A stretch of DNA of 64,000 nt. It comes from Megalopta genalis. Lineage: Eukaryota > Arthropoda > Insecta > Hymenoptera > Halictidae. Each line of letters begins with the position of its first letter. Within the stretch, counting starts at the first letter, position 1. Made by a program: the position numbers and the translations under genes. The DNA lies in NCBI RefSeq assembly GCF_051020955.1, contig NC_135026.1, positions 5,432,501-5,496,500 of the forward strand, written 5' to 3'. A model generated the notes under the pieces. That model saw only the letters and a list, made by a program, of their open reading frames with translations, was not told the DNA's origin and searched no databases. Positions 12,200 through 23,389 of this stretch are shown in pieces.

Positions 12200-12328
12200 T
12201 TAGGTTAGGTCTGGATTAGGTCTACACTCGGTCACGAATATCTCGCAAACCAAAGTAGGTAGAAATTTTCTGCAAAGGAAAAAGTTGTTCGTAATATCGA
12301 TCACTGCAACATGCTGCAATCTGATCGA
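12200..12328 (-). repeat. Dispersed TAACC-foldback module, minus copy
   Basis: Inverted copy: GGTTAGGTCTGGATTAGGTC, CACGAATATCTCGCAAACC, then GCAAAGGAAAAAGTTGTTC. With the copy at 11785 it forms an inverted pair spanning about 545 bp. Confidence 0.85.
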
Positions 12329-12984
12329 GATTGGAGAACACGAACAATTTACCCGAAAACCCCTGCGAAAATTACGATCGCCGAACGAATCGGAGTGCGA
12401 TCGTTCGACGATAAGCCGGATAAAAGTCCGTGGCGCGGTGGTTGTCTCGCGGGCCGTGTGCACGGCGCATAAAAGACACCTATGGCGGATATATAATTCT
12501 CATAGTAGATGTAAAGTTGAAGATACAGGCGCGCGCGAAGAAAGAGAACGAGAAAGAGACGGTTCCGCGGCGGCCGTGGAAAATGAGAGAGGCAGCGCGC
12601 CTGCCCAGAGTTACTGGAATTTATTAGCGATCGTACATACAGATACAACGGCGCATCGCAATAACACTTCTTCTAACAGGTTTCCCTTCGCTTCGATAAA
12701 ATCGTCGGCAGTCGCGTTACGCCTTTTGCAACGCCCTGTACGCACCTGCGCGTCACGCTCCCTCCGTCGGGCTCCTCTTAATAACGCCATTAACGACGAA
12801 GTCGCGCTTTTCTCGTGGAAAATTCACGGCGGAAATTGCACGGCAGATCTTCGAAATATTTCCGAGCGGTCGGGGCCGGCAGCGGACCGATTACTGTGCC
12901 CTGTTGCCGGACTTCTTGCAACGTGCTGTGATAAATTTTATTTTCTAGGAAAAACGTGACATAATAAGTAATTGAAAAGTAACC
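12329..12984. other. Single-copy island with a 224-codon frame lacking any ATG
   Basis: A plus-strand frame covers 12285-12959 but begins inside the repeat module. It opens with TTG and contains no methionine codon afterwards. It is Arg/Ser rich with no recognised domain, so I reject it as a gene. Confidence 0.4.
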
Positions 12985-13640
12985 TAACCTCAAATAAACT
13001 ACTGACACTCGAGCTTGAAATAAAAATTGAAATAAATAATCATTGTTTTATTTATTTAAAATGAACAAATAATTAACGGAATTTCAATGAAAAATATTGA
13101 ATACGTCCGATTCGATAAATATAAAATCAATTGTAAAATAAACTAAGGGCACAGTAGTTGGCTACCCGCTAAGCTAACTGGCTCCACCTTCGCGTATTTA
13201 ATTAAAATGAACAAATAACTAAACAATTGAATACGTCCGATTCGATAGACATAAAATTAATTATGCTTGGAAATAGACTAAGGGCACAGTAGTTGGCTAC
13301 CTCACAGCTAACTGGCTCCACTGCCCTAATTTCTGTGGTACTTTAAAAAATTCCGACCTTCGCTTATTTAATTATAACGAACAAAAGATTAACTGAATTT
13401 AAATAAAAATATTTCGTATGTCTGATTCCATAAATATAAAATTAATTATGTTTGGAAATAAATCGAGGGCACAGTAGTCGGCTACCTCACAATAAACTGG
13501 CTCCACTTTCACATATTCAATTAAAACGGACAAATGACTAAAAAATTGAATACGTCCGATTCGATGGACATATAAAGTTAATTATATATTATTGCGTTAT
13601 TAATTATACACCGAAGCCACGGTAACTGGCTACAGTTCAC
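12985..13640. repeat. ~135-bp tandem repeat with GGCACAGTAGTTGGCTAC core
   Basis: The word ACAGTAGT starts at 13151, 13286 and 13471, with a diverged fourth copy near 13618. The third step is longer (185 bp) because of an extra stretch of roughly 50 bp with CTGTGGTACTTTAAAA. Each unit ends in AACTGGCTCCAC and contains GAATACGTCCGATTCGATA. Related motifs occur at 6.5 and 6.7 kb. Confidence 0.88.
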
Positions 13641-14330
13641 AAAAGGAATTTGGAGCACCGCTTCGCAGAAACTGGATTCGAAGAAAAATTTTTAGATCGG
13701 ATCATCTCGTTCGCGGAGCTTCCAATTAAGATATCGAGTGGCCGGTTAAATTTCGTCCCGTCCCAGTTTCGCTGATAACGGCGATGCACCACGCAGACAA
13801 TATTCGCCGCGGACAATACTTATCTCGGGAAACGGTCCGCGGCCGCGTGGAAAAATCTCCGAGAGATAATAACCCTCGTATCCCCCGGTGCTAATCGACA
13901 GTTTAAGCATCCTTAAAACCCGCGGAAGGCTCGCGATGTTATTCCCGGCAATTACCAGCGCGGATATCGAGCAATAAATACCGTCCCGGACGGGTATTAC
14001 GTTTCAATTAAAGTCGTCGTGACCGCGCGCTATCCACGCGAAAACCTACACCGGGCTCTACTGAATAACCAATGCGTCTCGCCGATCGCGTTATTCTTAT
14101 TTCTACGCCAGGAAGCCATCCGATCCCGCCGACCGGCTCGAGAGCGATAACGAACGTCCGCTGAACAAACAATGAGGTGCAGTTGCACCCTAAGGATTGA
14201 CAATATGAATTTCAACGGGGAATGCACTCTTGTGTAGGAATCTAGAATTTTAATGGATCGTTTAATACGTTCGATTTTGATATCTGAATTGCAATAATAA
14301 TGACCTAACCGTAACCTAAACCAGACTTAA
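13641..14330. other. Single-copy GC-rich island
   Basis: Unique sequence with CGCGG-rich words and scattered TTAAT. No supportable gene. Confidence 0.35.
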
Positions 14331-14745
14331 CATTATATTATATATATTATATTATATTACATTGCATTATATTACATTTACATTGCATTACATTACATTC
14401 ACATTATATTACATTTACATTACATTTATATTACATTACATTCATATTGCATTACATTGCATTACATTACATTTAAATTGCATTATATTACATTCACATT
14501 ACATTACATTTACATTACATTGCTTTACATTACATTGCATTACATTGCATTACATTACATTTACATTACATTGCTTTACATTACATTGCATTACATTACA
14601 TCACATTACATTACATTACAACACATTACATTATATTATATTATATTACATTTGATTATATATTATTATGATATTACATTATATTATTATTATACTATTA
14701 TTTATTATTATAATAATAACATTATATATTATATACTAATGCATT
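14331..14745. repeat. TTACA pentanucleotide array (ATTACATTGC)
   Basis: About 400 bp of (ATTAC)n with ATTGC and ATTTAC variants, decaying into ATTATATT and TTATTA words on the right. Frames such as 14362-14655 with repeating Ile-Thr-Leu-His-Tyr are artefacts. Confidence 0.95.
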
Positions 14746-15330
14746 AATCCAAAATTAATAACAAAGGATCGGCACCGTTCTCCGTCGTATCGTTCGGTTT
14801 GCGACAGGCCGCGTCCCTAAGAGAAGTTACCCGACCGCTGGATGAGTAATCAAGAGACACCGTGCTTGATTTATCGATTCCAACAACAGCGAGCGCGGCT
14901 CGCCCGCGGAAACGCTAATTAATCGTACCCGCGGAGGACAGAATTAACAGATAGGCGGACATATTTATGAAGACATCGGTCCGCGCTGCGTTTTTTACGC
15001 GGCCGGTACACCGAGATATGAGGAGGTGGGAGGGGGGAGGAGGTCCGATAGAGGGCGTGGGAGGCGAATGAAGAAACCACGGCTCGAGTGTGTCGATATG
15101 ATTTGTTGCTCGCCTCCCGCCTGGCCGCCGCCGCCGCGAGAGAACAAAACATAATTTACACTTGCCCCGGCCACATCCTCGCTCCGTACAATACCTCGCG
15201 ATAAAAAAAAACCGGCGCGACCTATGAAAAACGGCGCCGATTCTACTGGGTCGTTCGAAGCTTTTGGACTGGATTGTGGTTACAGTAAATTCTTCCTAAT
15301 TCTTTCTAATTCTTTCTCGTTTTTATCGTG
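14746..15330. other. Single-copy GC-rich island
   Basis: Unique sequence including a short G-rich purine stretch (about 15018-15044). A 77-codon minus frame (14919-15152) is not recognisable. Confidence 0.35.
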
Positions 15331-16245
15331 TAGTACATATTATGGTATAGTGCAGTAATATAGTACATATTATAGTATAGTATAGTAGTATAGTACAGTA
15401 ATATAGCACATATTATAGTATAGTATAGTAGTATAGTACAGTAATATAGTACATATTATAGTATAGTATAGTAGTATAGTACAGTAATACAGTATATATT
15501 ATAGTATAGTATAGTAGTATAGTACAGTAATATAGTATAGCACTATAGTATAGTAATATAGTACAGTAATATACTACGGTACTATAGTATAGTAATATAG
15601 TACAGTAATATACTACGGTACTATAGTATAGTAATATAGTATAGCACTATAGTATAGTAATATATTATAGTAGTATAGTATAGTAGTATACTGTAGTAAT
15701 ATAGCATAGAATACTAGTACAGTATAGTGTAGTACTATGCTATAGTATAGTAGTATAGCATAGTATACTAGTATAGTATAATATAGTAGGATAGCATATT
15801 ATACTAGAGCAGTATAGCATAGTATACTAGTACAGTATAGTATAGTAGTATAGCATAGTATACTAGTACATTATAGTATAGTAGTATAGCACAGTATACT
15901 AGTACATTATAGTATAATAGTATAGCATATTATAGTATAGTTGTATAGTAGTATAGCATATTATAGTATAGTTTTATAGTAGTATACCATATTATAGTAT
16001 AGTAGTAGAATAGGGTAGAGTGGAGTAGCATAGTATAGTACAGTAGTATAGCATGATGTAGTATAGTAGTGTAGTAGAATAGAGTATAGTAGCATATTAT
16101 AGTATAGTAGTATAGCACAGTAGAGTATGGTATAGTAGTATAGCATAGTATAGTAAAATGTAGTAGTATAATTTAATGTAGTAGTATAGTATAATATAGT
16201 AGTATAGCACAGTACAGCATATAACAGTATAGTAGTACGGTATAG
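15331..16245. repeat. TATAG pentanucleotide array
   Basis: About 0.9 kb of TATAG, TAGTA and CAG-containing variants. Local longer periods are visible, for example repeats of AGTATAGTACAGTAATATAG between 15385 and 15540. Tyr-rich minus frames are artefacts. Confidence 0.95.
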
Positions 16246-17750
16246 TTTATATCTCGCAGTATCTCCTATTCCCAAATCGATCAGCCAATTTTATTTTATC
16301 TAAATGATCCTAAATCTACAACACACACGCAGTCCACAATACCGCACCGCGGTATTCTCCTCTAATTTCTCGGACGTGGGCACGAAAACGGCCACATCAA
16401 TAGTAACTCCGTCATCCCAGCACCGGAGTCCACGTCCGCGTCACGTCCGGAACAAAAAACTGCACGAATGGACCATAGCGACGCCCGCGAGCTCCGTAAC
16501 TCTCGCGTCCACGTGATAGACGCGAGCATTCGTCGTGAAAACTACCGACGCAGTCCACGTCGCGGTACGGGCGAAACGCGTTGTAAATCGCGCGTACATC
16601 GCCGCGAACGAAGTGCGACGTCGTAGCCAGCCGGCTAGGCAGTCGAAAACGGGGTTAATTGCGCGGGGTCAGCGCTGGCTAGGTTTACTAGTGCTAAGGT
16701 AACAATGGCTCGTTCGGCGGCCGCGCGTCCGCGATAACATCCCACGTGACGTGTTCACAGAAATTTCTTTGACGCACATGTGTGGCAGCGTTCAGCAACG
16801 CCTCGGGGGACCGTCTTTGGAACGACGTTCCCGCAACGTGTTTGTCCTACTTCCCGATCGTTGAGCAAGCCCCGCGCAGCAAATCCGCGGCGAATCGCCA
16901 GCGTTCGCTCGCTGTTTACAGCCGGAATGAATCGCCTGCTCCGGTAACGTCGCGACGGGAACCGATGCGATAAATCCTCCCAAATCGGGCCCAGGCTCGG
17001 TGGCGAGGATCTCAGTGGACGATCGGCAACCGTGACCTTCAATGTGGTCGGAAGAAGCGCAGAATATTCGAGAGGCGGAGCGGACGGCTGAAAAGGTGTC
17101 CCGATGTTACCTTGGACCCCTCGCTATCGGCGCATCGATTGGCCCCAAGTCTCACTCTTCCTGGGACTTTCCTCGACGCCGCGTTCGATTCTAAGCAGCC
17201 TGGCGAGGGCCCAGGCATGCCACGCGGATACATCCTCCTTAACGACTGATATCAGTCACTGATAACGTAGCGTCTTTGTATACAGACGGGTTGAACGTCT
17301 TACACAGTCGGGCCAAGTAACTGTAAACCGGGCCCCGCAGCTGCGGAGAGGAGCCAAGGGGAGCCCAGGCTCATCTCTGAAACCTGGTTTTATCAGTATT
17401 TGCCCCGGGTGTACGGTACTCCGACATTGCTTGACTTGCCTGGCCGTGGAAGTGGGTCGCGGTGCCTGCGGATTCGTTGTTCGCCGCGCGCAAGAAAGAA
17501 AACTTCACCGGTGCCGGGTTTTTTACGTCCCCGACGGCGACAGCATCGACGTCCCGGAACGTTAATGGACGCCGAGTCTTATCGTCGGATGCTACTTTGG
17601 TCGGACACTTAGGGGACCGACAGCTTTACTGCCTCGTAGAGGGCAACGAGAAATCTTTACGCGAGCTTTTCGAATGCCGGTCTAAGAATTAGCGGCAATA
17701 GCGGTTGCTTAATTAGTAGGCGATTAGTTAGTTTTGCAAGTTGGGAGTTT
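16246..17750. other. Largest single-copy GC-rich island
   Basis: About 1.5 kb without tandem structure. Overlapping short frames on both strands (such as 16755-17042 minus, 17400-17692 plus) share no domain or codon pattern that would mark one as real. It is a candidate regulatory or conserved non-coding segment, purely by exclusion. Confidence 0.35.
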
Positions 17751-18890
17751 TTGAAATGGCACGGTGGCTGAGGAGCAAGCATTGTTTAGGCGGTGCGAAA
17801 TGGTTTCTGTTGGGTCTGCGTTGGGCCTGAATTGGGCCAGAGTCAGATAAGACTGTAGAGGGCTTCTAAAAGGCCATGTAATTGAGCTGCAAGCATTGTT
17901 ACGCGGTATAAAAATATTTGGGTCCAGTTTGGGTTGGGCCTGGATTAGATCTGGATTGGACCAGGCTCAGATAAGATTGTAGAGAGCTTCCAAAAGGGCA
18001 TGTGACTCAGTTGCAAGCATTGTTACGCGGTATAAAAATATTTGGGTCCGATTTGGGTTGGGTCTGGATTGGGCCAGGGTCAGATAAGACTATAGGGAGC
18101 TTCCAAAAGAGCATATGACTGAGCTGCAAGAATTGGTACGCGGTATAAAAATATTTGGGTCCAGTTCGGATTGGGCCTGGATGGGGCCAGGCTCAGATAA
18201 GAGTGTAGAGAGCTTCCGAAAGGGCATATGATTGAGCTGCAAGCATTGTTACGCGGTATAAAAATATTTAGGCCCGGTTTGGGTTGGGCCCGGATTAGAT
18301 CTGGGTTGGGCCCGGATTAGATCTGGATTGGGCCAGGCTCAAATAATACTGTAGAGAGCTTCCAAAAGGCCATGTGATTGAGCTGCAAGCATTGTTACGC
18401 GATATAAAAATATTTAGGCCCGGTTTGGGTTGGGCCTGGATTAGATCTGGATTGGGCCAGGCTCGGATAAGACTGTAAGGAGCTTTCAAAAATGCATATG
18501 GCTGAGGTACAGCAATTTAAAAGCAATATAAAAAGGTTTCCGTTGAGTCAATTTTGGGCCAGGGTCAGATGACCCTATTGGGACTTTCCAGAAGTGCATA
18601 TGGCTGAGGGGCAAGCATTGTTGCTCATCATGAAAAGATTTCTGTTAAGTTTAAGTTGGGCTAGGTACGAGGTATAAAAATGTTTGGATTGGGTTTGGGT
18701 TGGGCCTGGATTGGGTCAGGGTCCAAAAGTGCATATGGCTGAGTAACAAGCCTCATTACTCAACATAAAAATATTTCCCTCGAGTCTGCGTTGGACCAGT
18801 GTCAGCTAACCCCGTAGGGAGTCTCCAAAAGTGCACGTGACTGATTAACAAGCATTCTTACACAGTATAAAAATGTTTACGTTGGGCACG
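17751..18890. repeat. Degenerate satellite of 103-145 bp units, about ten copies
   Basis: The word GCAAGCATTGTTACGCGG, with TATAAAAATATTT after it and TTGGGCCTGGATTAGATCTG further on, recurs near 17775, 17889, 18013, 18126, 18239, 18384, 18508, 18611, 18745 and 18848. Several unit lengths differ by about 21 bp (145, 124, 103), matching gain or loss of an internal GGGCCCGGATTAGATCTGG word. Confidence 0.9.
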
Positions 18891-19944
18891 GATTAAGCGT
18901 CCTGCTGTCAGAACCGTCTGGCTGTCTGGGAGCCTCAAGAAACTACCCAACTGACTAGGTCTAGGTTGCGACTGGGTTAAGGTTGCGTTAGGTACTCGCC
19001 TGGACAACCTCGCCAGCCTGTACGAGCTGGGAGAGCGTCGAGAAGTCACGTGACCGCGTGACCCGACCAGTGACTCGGCAATCTGACAGTCGGTGCATGT
19101 CATTGGCACGTTGATTGGCCCGTAATTCAACCTACGGGTGCCTCGCCCATGGGTGTCCCACCTATGGGTGCCTCACCTATGGGTGCCTTGCGGATGAGCT
19201 TTTGAACAGGTGGCGGACGTTAAATATCCGTTCATTGACGAGCTCTGGGTCAGGTAAAATGCGCGTATCTGCTCGTCCTTGTCCTCGGGCCCAAAATATG
19301 GGACCGTCTTGCCTTTTGAAGGCAGTTCGCGAAAGGATTTCGCGTGAATTATTTTTTAAAATATAAATGGGAATTCGGCTTGTTCGAGACTTCGAAGCTG
19401 TCAGATTTCCCGCGAATCGTCGCGGACACCGTCGCGCACCCGCTTCGCCCCGACTCCATTTTCGCCGTTTCGATAATTCTCGAGCCGCGGACCGAGCGGT
19501 TCATGCAAATGGATCTCTCGGCTTCGATCCGAGCGTGTACGTACGAGTGGCTCGGACGCGGCCGCGGCAGGGGGATGCGCACAGGCGCACGTGACTTCCT
19601 GCAACGTACACGACGGCGCAGGATCGCCGCGACAAGACGCGGCTGTACGATCGCGACGTGGGCGTCGCGTGGCTTTCACTCAACAATACGCCGTTGCGTA
19701 CGGTAATTGGTAGACAAGCGGACGGCCGAAGAGCCCTCGCCGGACTCCATGGGAATTTTCGATATCGCTAGAAAATCCTCGGCGAGTCGGCGAACGTGAG
19801 CGAAACCGACGCGTTCTATTGCTCAATCCGCAGCAACGGTTTTACTTTATGGACGTCCAGCTCCGTGCGAATGGAAGTGTTGAAACTTTATCGAACGCGG
19901 TGAAACGATCCGCGCGGATTCGTAATTCAGCGGGCGAAATTGAG
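18891..19944. other. Single-copy DNA with a short 16-bp tandem
   Basis: At 19131-19187 the word CCTATGGGTGCCTCAC is repeated about four times with changes. From 19380 on the sequence is GC-rich and open on several frames of both strands (such as 19344-19706), none recognisable. Confidence 0.45.
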
Positions 19945-20575
19945 CGGGTCCTACCTCTGACCTAACCTAGACCTAATCTAGGCCTGAAGTAGCATTGATC
20001 TAATAGCTGTTATACTCAGTCAAGTATAATAATGCAGATCTAATAATCTAATCCGGATCTAACCGAGACCTAACTCTGACCTAACCTAGACCTAATCTAG
20101 ACGTAATCTAGGCCTGAAATAGCATTGATCTAATAGTTACTATACTCAATCAAGTATAATAATCCAGATTTAATAATCTAATCCAGATCTAACCGAGACC
20201 TAACTCTGACCTAACCTAGACCTAATCTAAACCTAATCTAGACCTAAAATGGCATCGATCAAATAGTTATTATACTCAATCAAGTATAATAATCTAGATC
20301 TAATAATCTAATCCTGATCTAACCGAGACCTAACTCTTACCTAACCTAGACCTAATCTAAACCTAATCTAGACCTAAAATAGCATCGATCAAATAGTTAT
20401 TAGACTCAATCAAGTATAATAATCCAGATCTAATAATCTAATCCGGATCTAATCGAGACCTTACTTTTACCTAACTTAGACCGAACCTAGACCTAATCTA
20501 GGCCTGAAATAGCATCGATCTAAGAGTTATTACACTTAATCAAGTATAATAATTCAATCAAGTGGCAATAATATA
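19945..20575. repeat. 130-bp satellite built on an 11-bp CCTAATCTAGA word
   Basis: The word CAAGTATAATAAT occurs at 20021, 20151, 20281, 20411 and 20541, exactly 130 bp apart. Each unit contains GACCTAACCTAGACCTAATC followed by GCATTGATCTAATAG. The array at 34.8 kb has the same unit shortened by 11 bp. Confidence 0.96.
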
Positions 20576-20944
20576 TCTGCTGTTTTGTCTCCTATATAGA
20601 CAAGACCTAATCCAGACTTAACACAAAGTTAATCTAGACCTAACTGAATAATGTTGCAAATAATATAAATAGGCTTTTATATCTCATAACAAGCACAGAT
20701 CAAACCTGGGCCTAGAAGGGTCCTATATCCATGGAGAGTATTATTAATATTTCTGTTAAATTATAAGGTCAGAATCAGCACTTGCTTTTAATTATGTTAA
20801 TTCTGCGTCAAGTCTAGATTAGGTCTCACTCTGGTCTCCCTTTAACCACAAATTTTCATGGTGGGTTCTGATCGACGTTTCCGTACAATAATAAAAATCA
20901 AGTTAGCTCTGTTTTTCTTCCAAGCTTAAGCTGATGTTAGGTCC
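20576..20944. repeat. Decayed TAACC/GGTTA interior
   Basis: Scattered AGACCTAATCCAGACTTAAC words on the left and TAGGTCTCACTCTGGTCTCC on the right lie between the satellite and the inverted end module. Confidence 0.6.
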
Positions 20945-21070
20945 AGGTTAGGTCTGGGTTAAGCCTACAGTTTCTCACGAATATCTCGGAAACCAAAGAT
21001 GGAAACATTCTGCGAAGGAAAAAGTTGTTCAAAATAACGTCCGCGACAACATAGTATTCGCTCAAATCTT
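20945..21070 (-). repeat. Dispersed TAACC-foldback module, minus copy
   Basis: Reads GGTTAGGTCTGGGTTAAGCC, TTTCTCACGAATATCTCGG, GCGAAGGAAAAAGTTGTTC and CGACAACATAGTATTCG. It caps the 130-bp satellite on the right. Confidence 0.85.
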
Positions 21071-22294
21071 GCGCCTCGAAGTGGCTGCTAACAACTGAAG
21101 TTCTTCCAAAATAAATACAGCTTCAGCTAGGTCTACGACAGCACTGTGTCAAGCGTTCGCCACAGGTGAACAGTTCCATTCTCGAACACCAAAAATCTGC
21201 AACTCCCAACGACCCTGAATAAATCACCAACATCATCCCACCCCCCTCCCGCACGAAGCATCGTGTCTCCGGGCCCTCGTCCTTGACCCCTGCTGCAAGA
21301 CCCATCGCCCACGAGCTCCCACGGTTACGCGACACACGATTCTCCGTCGATCGGGCCGCTGGGCCCGAAAAACAAAGAGGGCGCGCGTGAACATCCCGCC
21401 GGCCAGAGGGACATAGGCGTGGGAACGGTGTCGATCTCGGACGCGCACCGAGCCGTCCGTGCCGGCCAGCGGCGTGCTGGTGGGGAGGGGGCGGCAAAAA
21501 ATTGGAGGGGGAAAAAAGCAAGAGCTTTTCCATAAAACTTATGGTCCTTATAAACCACGGCGCCGGGGCCTTGCGCCGGCCCGCGGCGCGCACGCGAGGG
21601 TTGGAACATGCCACTTTATAATAATAGTAAAAATGACGGCTGCGCCGGCGCAGCATGCGAGCTTGCATGCAAATGGATTGCAGGTAGGCTCGTAGGTACC
21701 TCGGTATCCCGTGTGCAACACAAATGTGTATATATGTATATATATATACACACATTGCTCCGTACCGGCGCGTATTTCACGGGGGCTACCAACGGACCCA
21801 CCCGGTGGCTTCGTCGGGCCCCCCGGGCCCCCACCCGCGATCATCACCCTGGGCCCGGCGGGCCCAGTCGACCCGATACGTCCGGGCCCGCAGCTTTATG
21901 CGCCGATTATTGAAATAATTGTAACGCCTACAGCCGGGGACCCCGCAAACGAGGCTTTATGGCGTAATCATTGTCGGGCCCTTAGTCGGCCCGCAATATT
22001 TACGACCGCGGTGGAACGTGCGTGAACCGGTGCCTCGTTCGCCAGTGATTTCTTTCGTGGATATCGAACTAATGGCGAATTTTCGACGACGACGACATTT
22101 GGTGCACTGCGGGGCATTCGTTATTTTATTTAGCAATCTTTATCAACGTGATATTTGACATTCTTCTTCTAAGTGTGCTGGTATTTTTGGGAACATTAGT
22201 TAGATACGTGAGAATCACGCCAGATTGTCCAGCATCACTTTTTGATAAACTTTCAAATTTTGCAAGTTATTGTTAATAATGATGTAAGAAGATA
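21071..22294. other. GC-rich island with GGGCCC-rich stretch
   Basis: Contains GGGCCC-rich DNA (about 21810-21895). A 210-codon minus frame (21123-21755) starts at an ATG inside the TATA palindrome. Its product is low-complexity, and several other frames overlap it on both strands. I recognise no domain and do not call a gene. Confidence 0.35.
21722..21757. repeat. TATA-rich palindrome
   Basis: AATGTGTATATATG on the left pairs with CATATA and TATACACACATT words on the right, giving a short AT hairpin or cruciform-capable site in otherwise GC-rich DNA. Confidence 0.7.
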
Positions 22295-22671
22295 TTGTAA
22301 GAAAATAATATTATCGGACAATATTTGCATAATTTTTGCAACGACTGCTGACTTCGAAGTGTCGCAAAAATGTGAGTCCTCCAAAAGAGCGATTCTTGAG
22401 GTGATTCGAAGCAACTTTTTCCTTTGCAGAAATCTCGTCGGAGGCTCCGTTATCGAGTTATTGGCGACAAACACGGACCAATTGCGGCGCGAGGGCGTCC
22501 ACTGCTCCGCCTGCGCGATCAATGCCGCGCCGCGCCAGTTGCCGCCGCGCCCACTAGACCACGGCGCTCGCCGCCTCATTTGTCTGCGTTTTTCATCGAT
22601 AACTCTGTAACGGAGCCTCGTAGAACATTTCCGCAAAGGAAAAAGTTGCTTCGAATCACTTCGGGAGTCTC
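22295..22671 (+). mobile_element. Long-armed palindromic (foldback) element, copy 1
   Basis: The left arm from 22391 reads GTGATTCGAAGCAACTTTTT, then CCTTTGCAGAAAT, then GGAGGCTCCGTTATCGAGTT. The right arm (22596-22671) is its inverted copy, with AACGGAGCCTCG, then TTTCCGCAAAGGAAAAAGTT, then GCTTCGAATCACTTCGG. The GC-rich centre also folds partly on itself. The 95 bp before the left arm match the second copy at 24997, so the repeat is longer than the palindrome. No transposase is present. Confidence 0.8.
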
Positions 22672-23389
22672 TTCCTACGATGACCCACGTCTTTGAACAT
22701 CTTGCACCTTGAGCTGCGTTTCCGGCTACTAGGATCCTCGCGCGGCGGTCCGAGAAAGACGCTCGCCGCATTGTTATTGAAATCTGGCCTAAGCTCCGCG
22801 GCCGACGAGAAACGTGTTTCGCAAATGATCCTAAAGTATGTCACATAAATACCGCGGTATACGTTCATTGTCGCGGCCGGTTGCCGCAACTGCAAGGCGG
22901 GTTTAGACGACAGCACAATACGGGACGCGCCGCGAGCGCATTCAGACGCACTGGATCGCGGGCCGCGTCGAAAGAGCCGCATACCCACGCGCGTTGCCGC
23001 AAGCTTCTTACGCGTCGCTCGGATCTGTGCCGGCTTCTCGATAAGAAGAAATGGAAGAATAGCTGAAGCGCGTTGCGTTCGCTTGCGACGTCTAGCATAG
23101 TATGCAACGCTCGCGTTGCGCAAATCGCTGGAAAGGATAAATCGATGCAACCGCTCGGGCATCAGCAAATTGAAACCGGGACCTTCGACTATGTTGCACC
23201 CTCTTCGACGACTCGTTTCGTACTTCGCACTGTGTGTCTACACGCGTTTTCTTAATAGTGTGCTAAAACGGCCTCCTACATCTTCCAGTCAGAAGTGTCC
23301 GACTGTCCGGGGATTTCAAGAAAGTAACTGACTACAGTGAAGTCTCCCTAATTGACGCTTGGATTGTACACAAAAATCGACAATTTGGG
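22672..23389. other. Single-copy GC-rich island
   Basis: No supportable gene. A 170-codon minus frame (22656-23168) starts inside unique DNA and runs into the foldback arm. Near 23380 the word GACAATTTGGGAAGAGGAGA matches a dispersed motif also found at 41.46 kb. Confidence 0.35.

Noticed and set aside
12285..12959. 224-codon plus frame
   Set aside because: Opens with TTG, contains no ATG codon, starts inside a dispersed repeat and has no recognised domain.
19945..20575. Telomere end made of TTAGG/CCTAA repeats
   Set aside because: The array is a 130-bp satellite with only embedded TTAGG-like words, and single-copy DNA continues on both sides.
21123..21755. 210-codon minus frame
   Set aside because: Starts inside a TATA palindrome, is low in complexity and overlaps at least five other frames.
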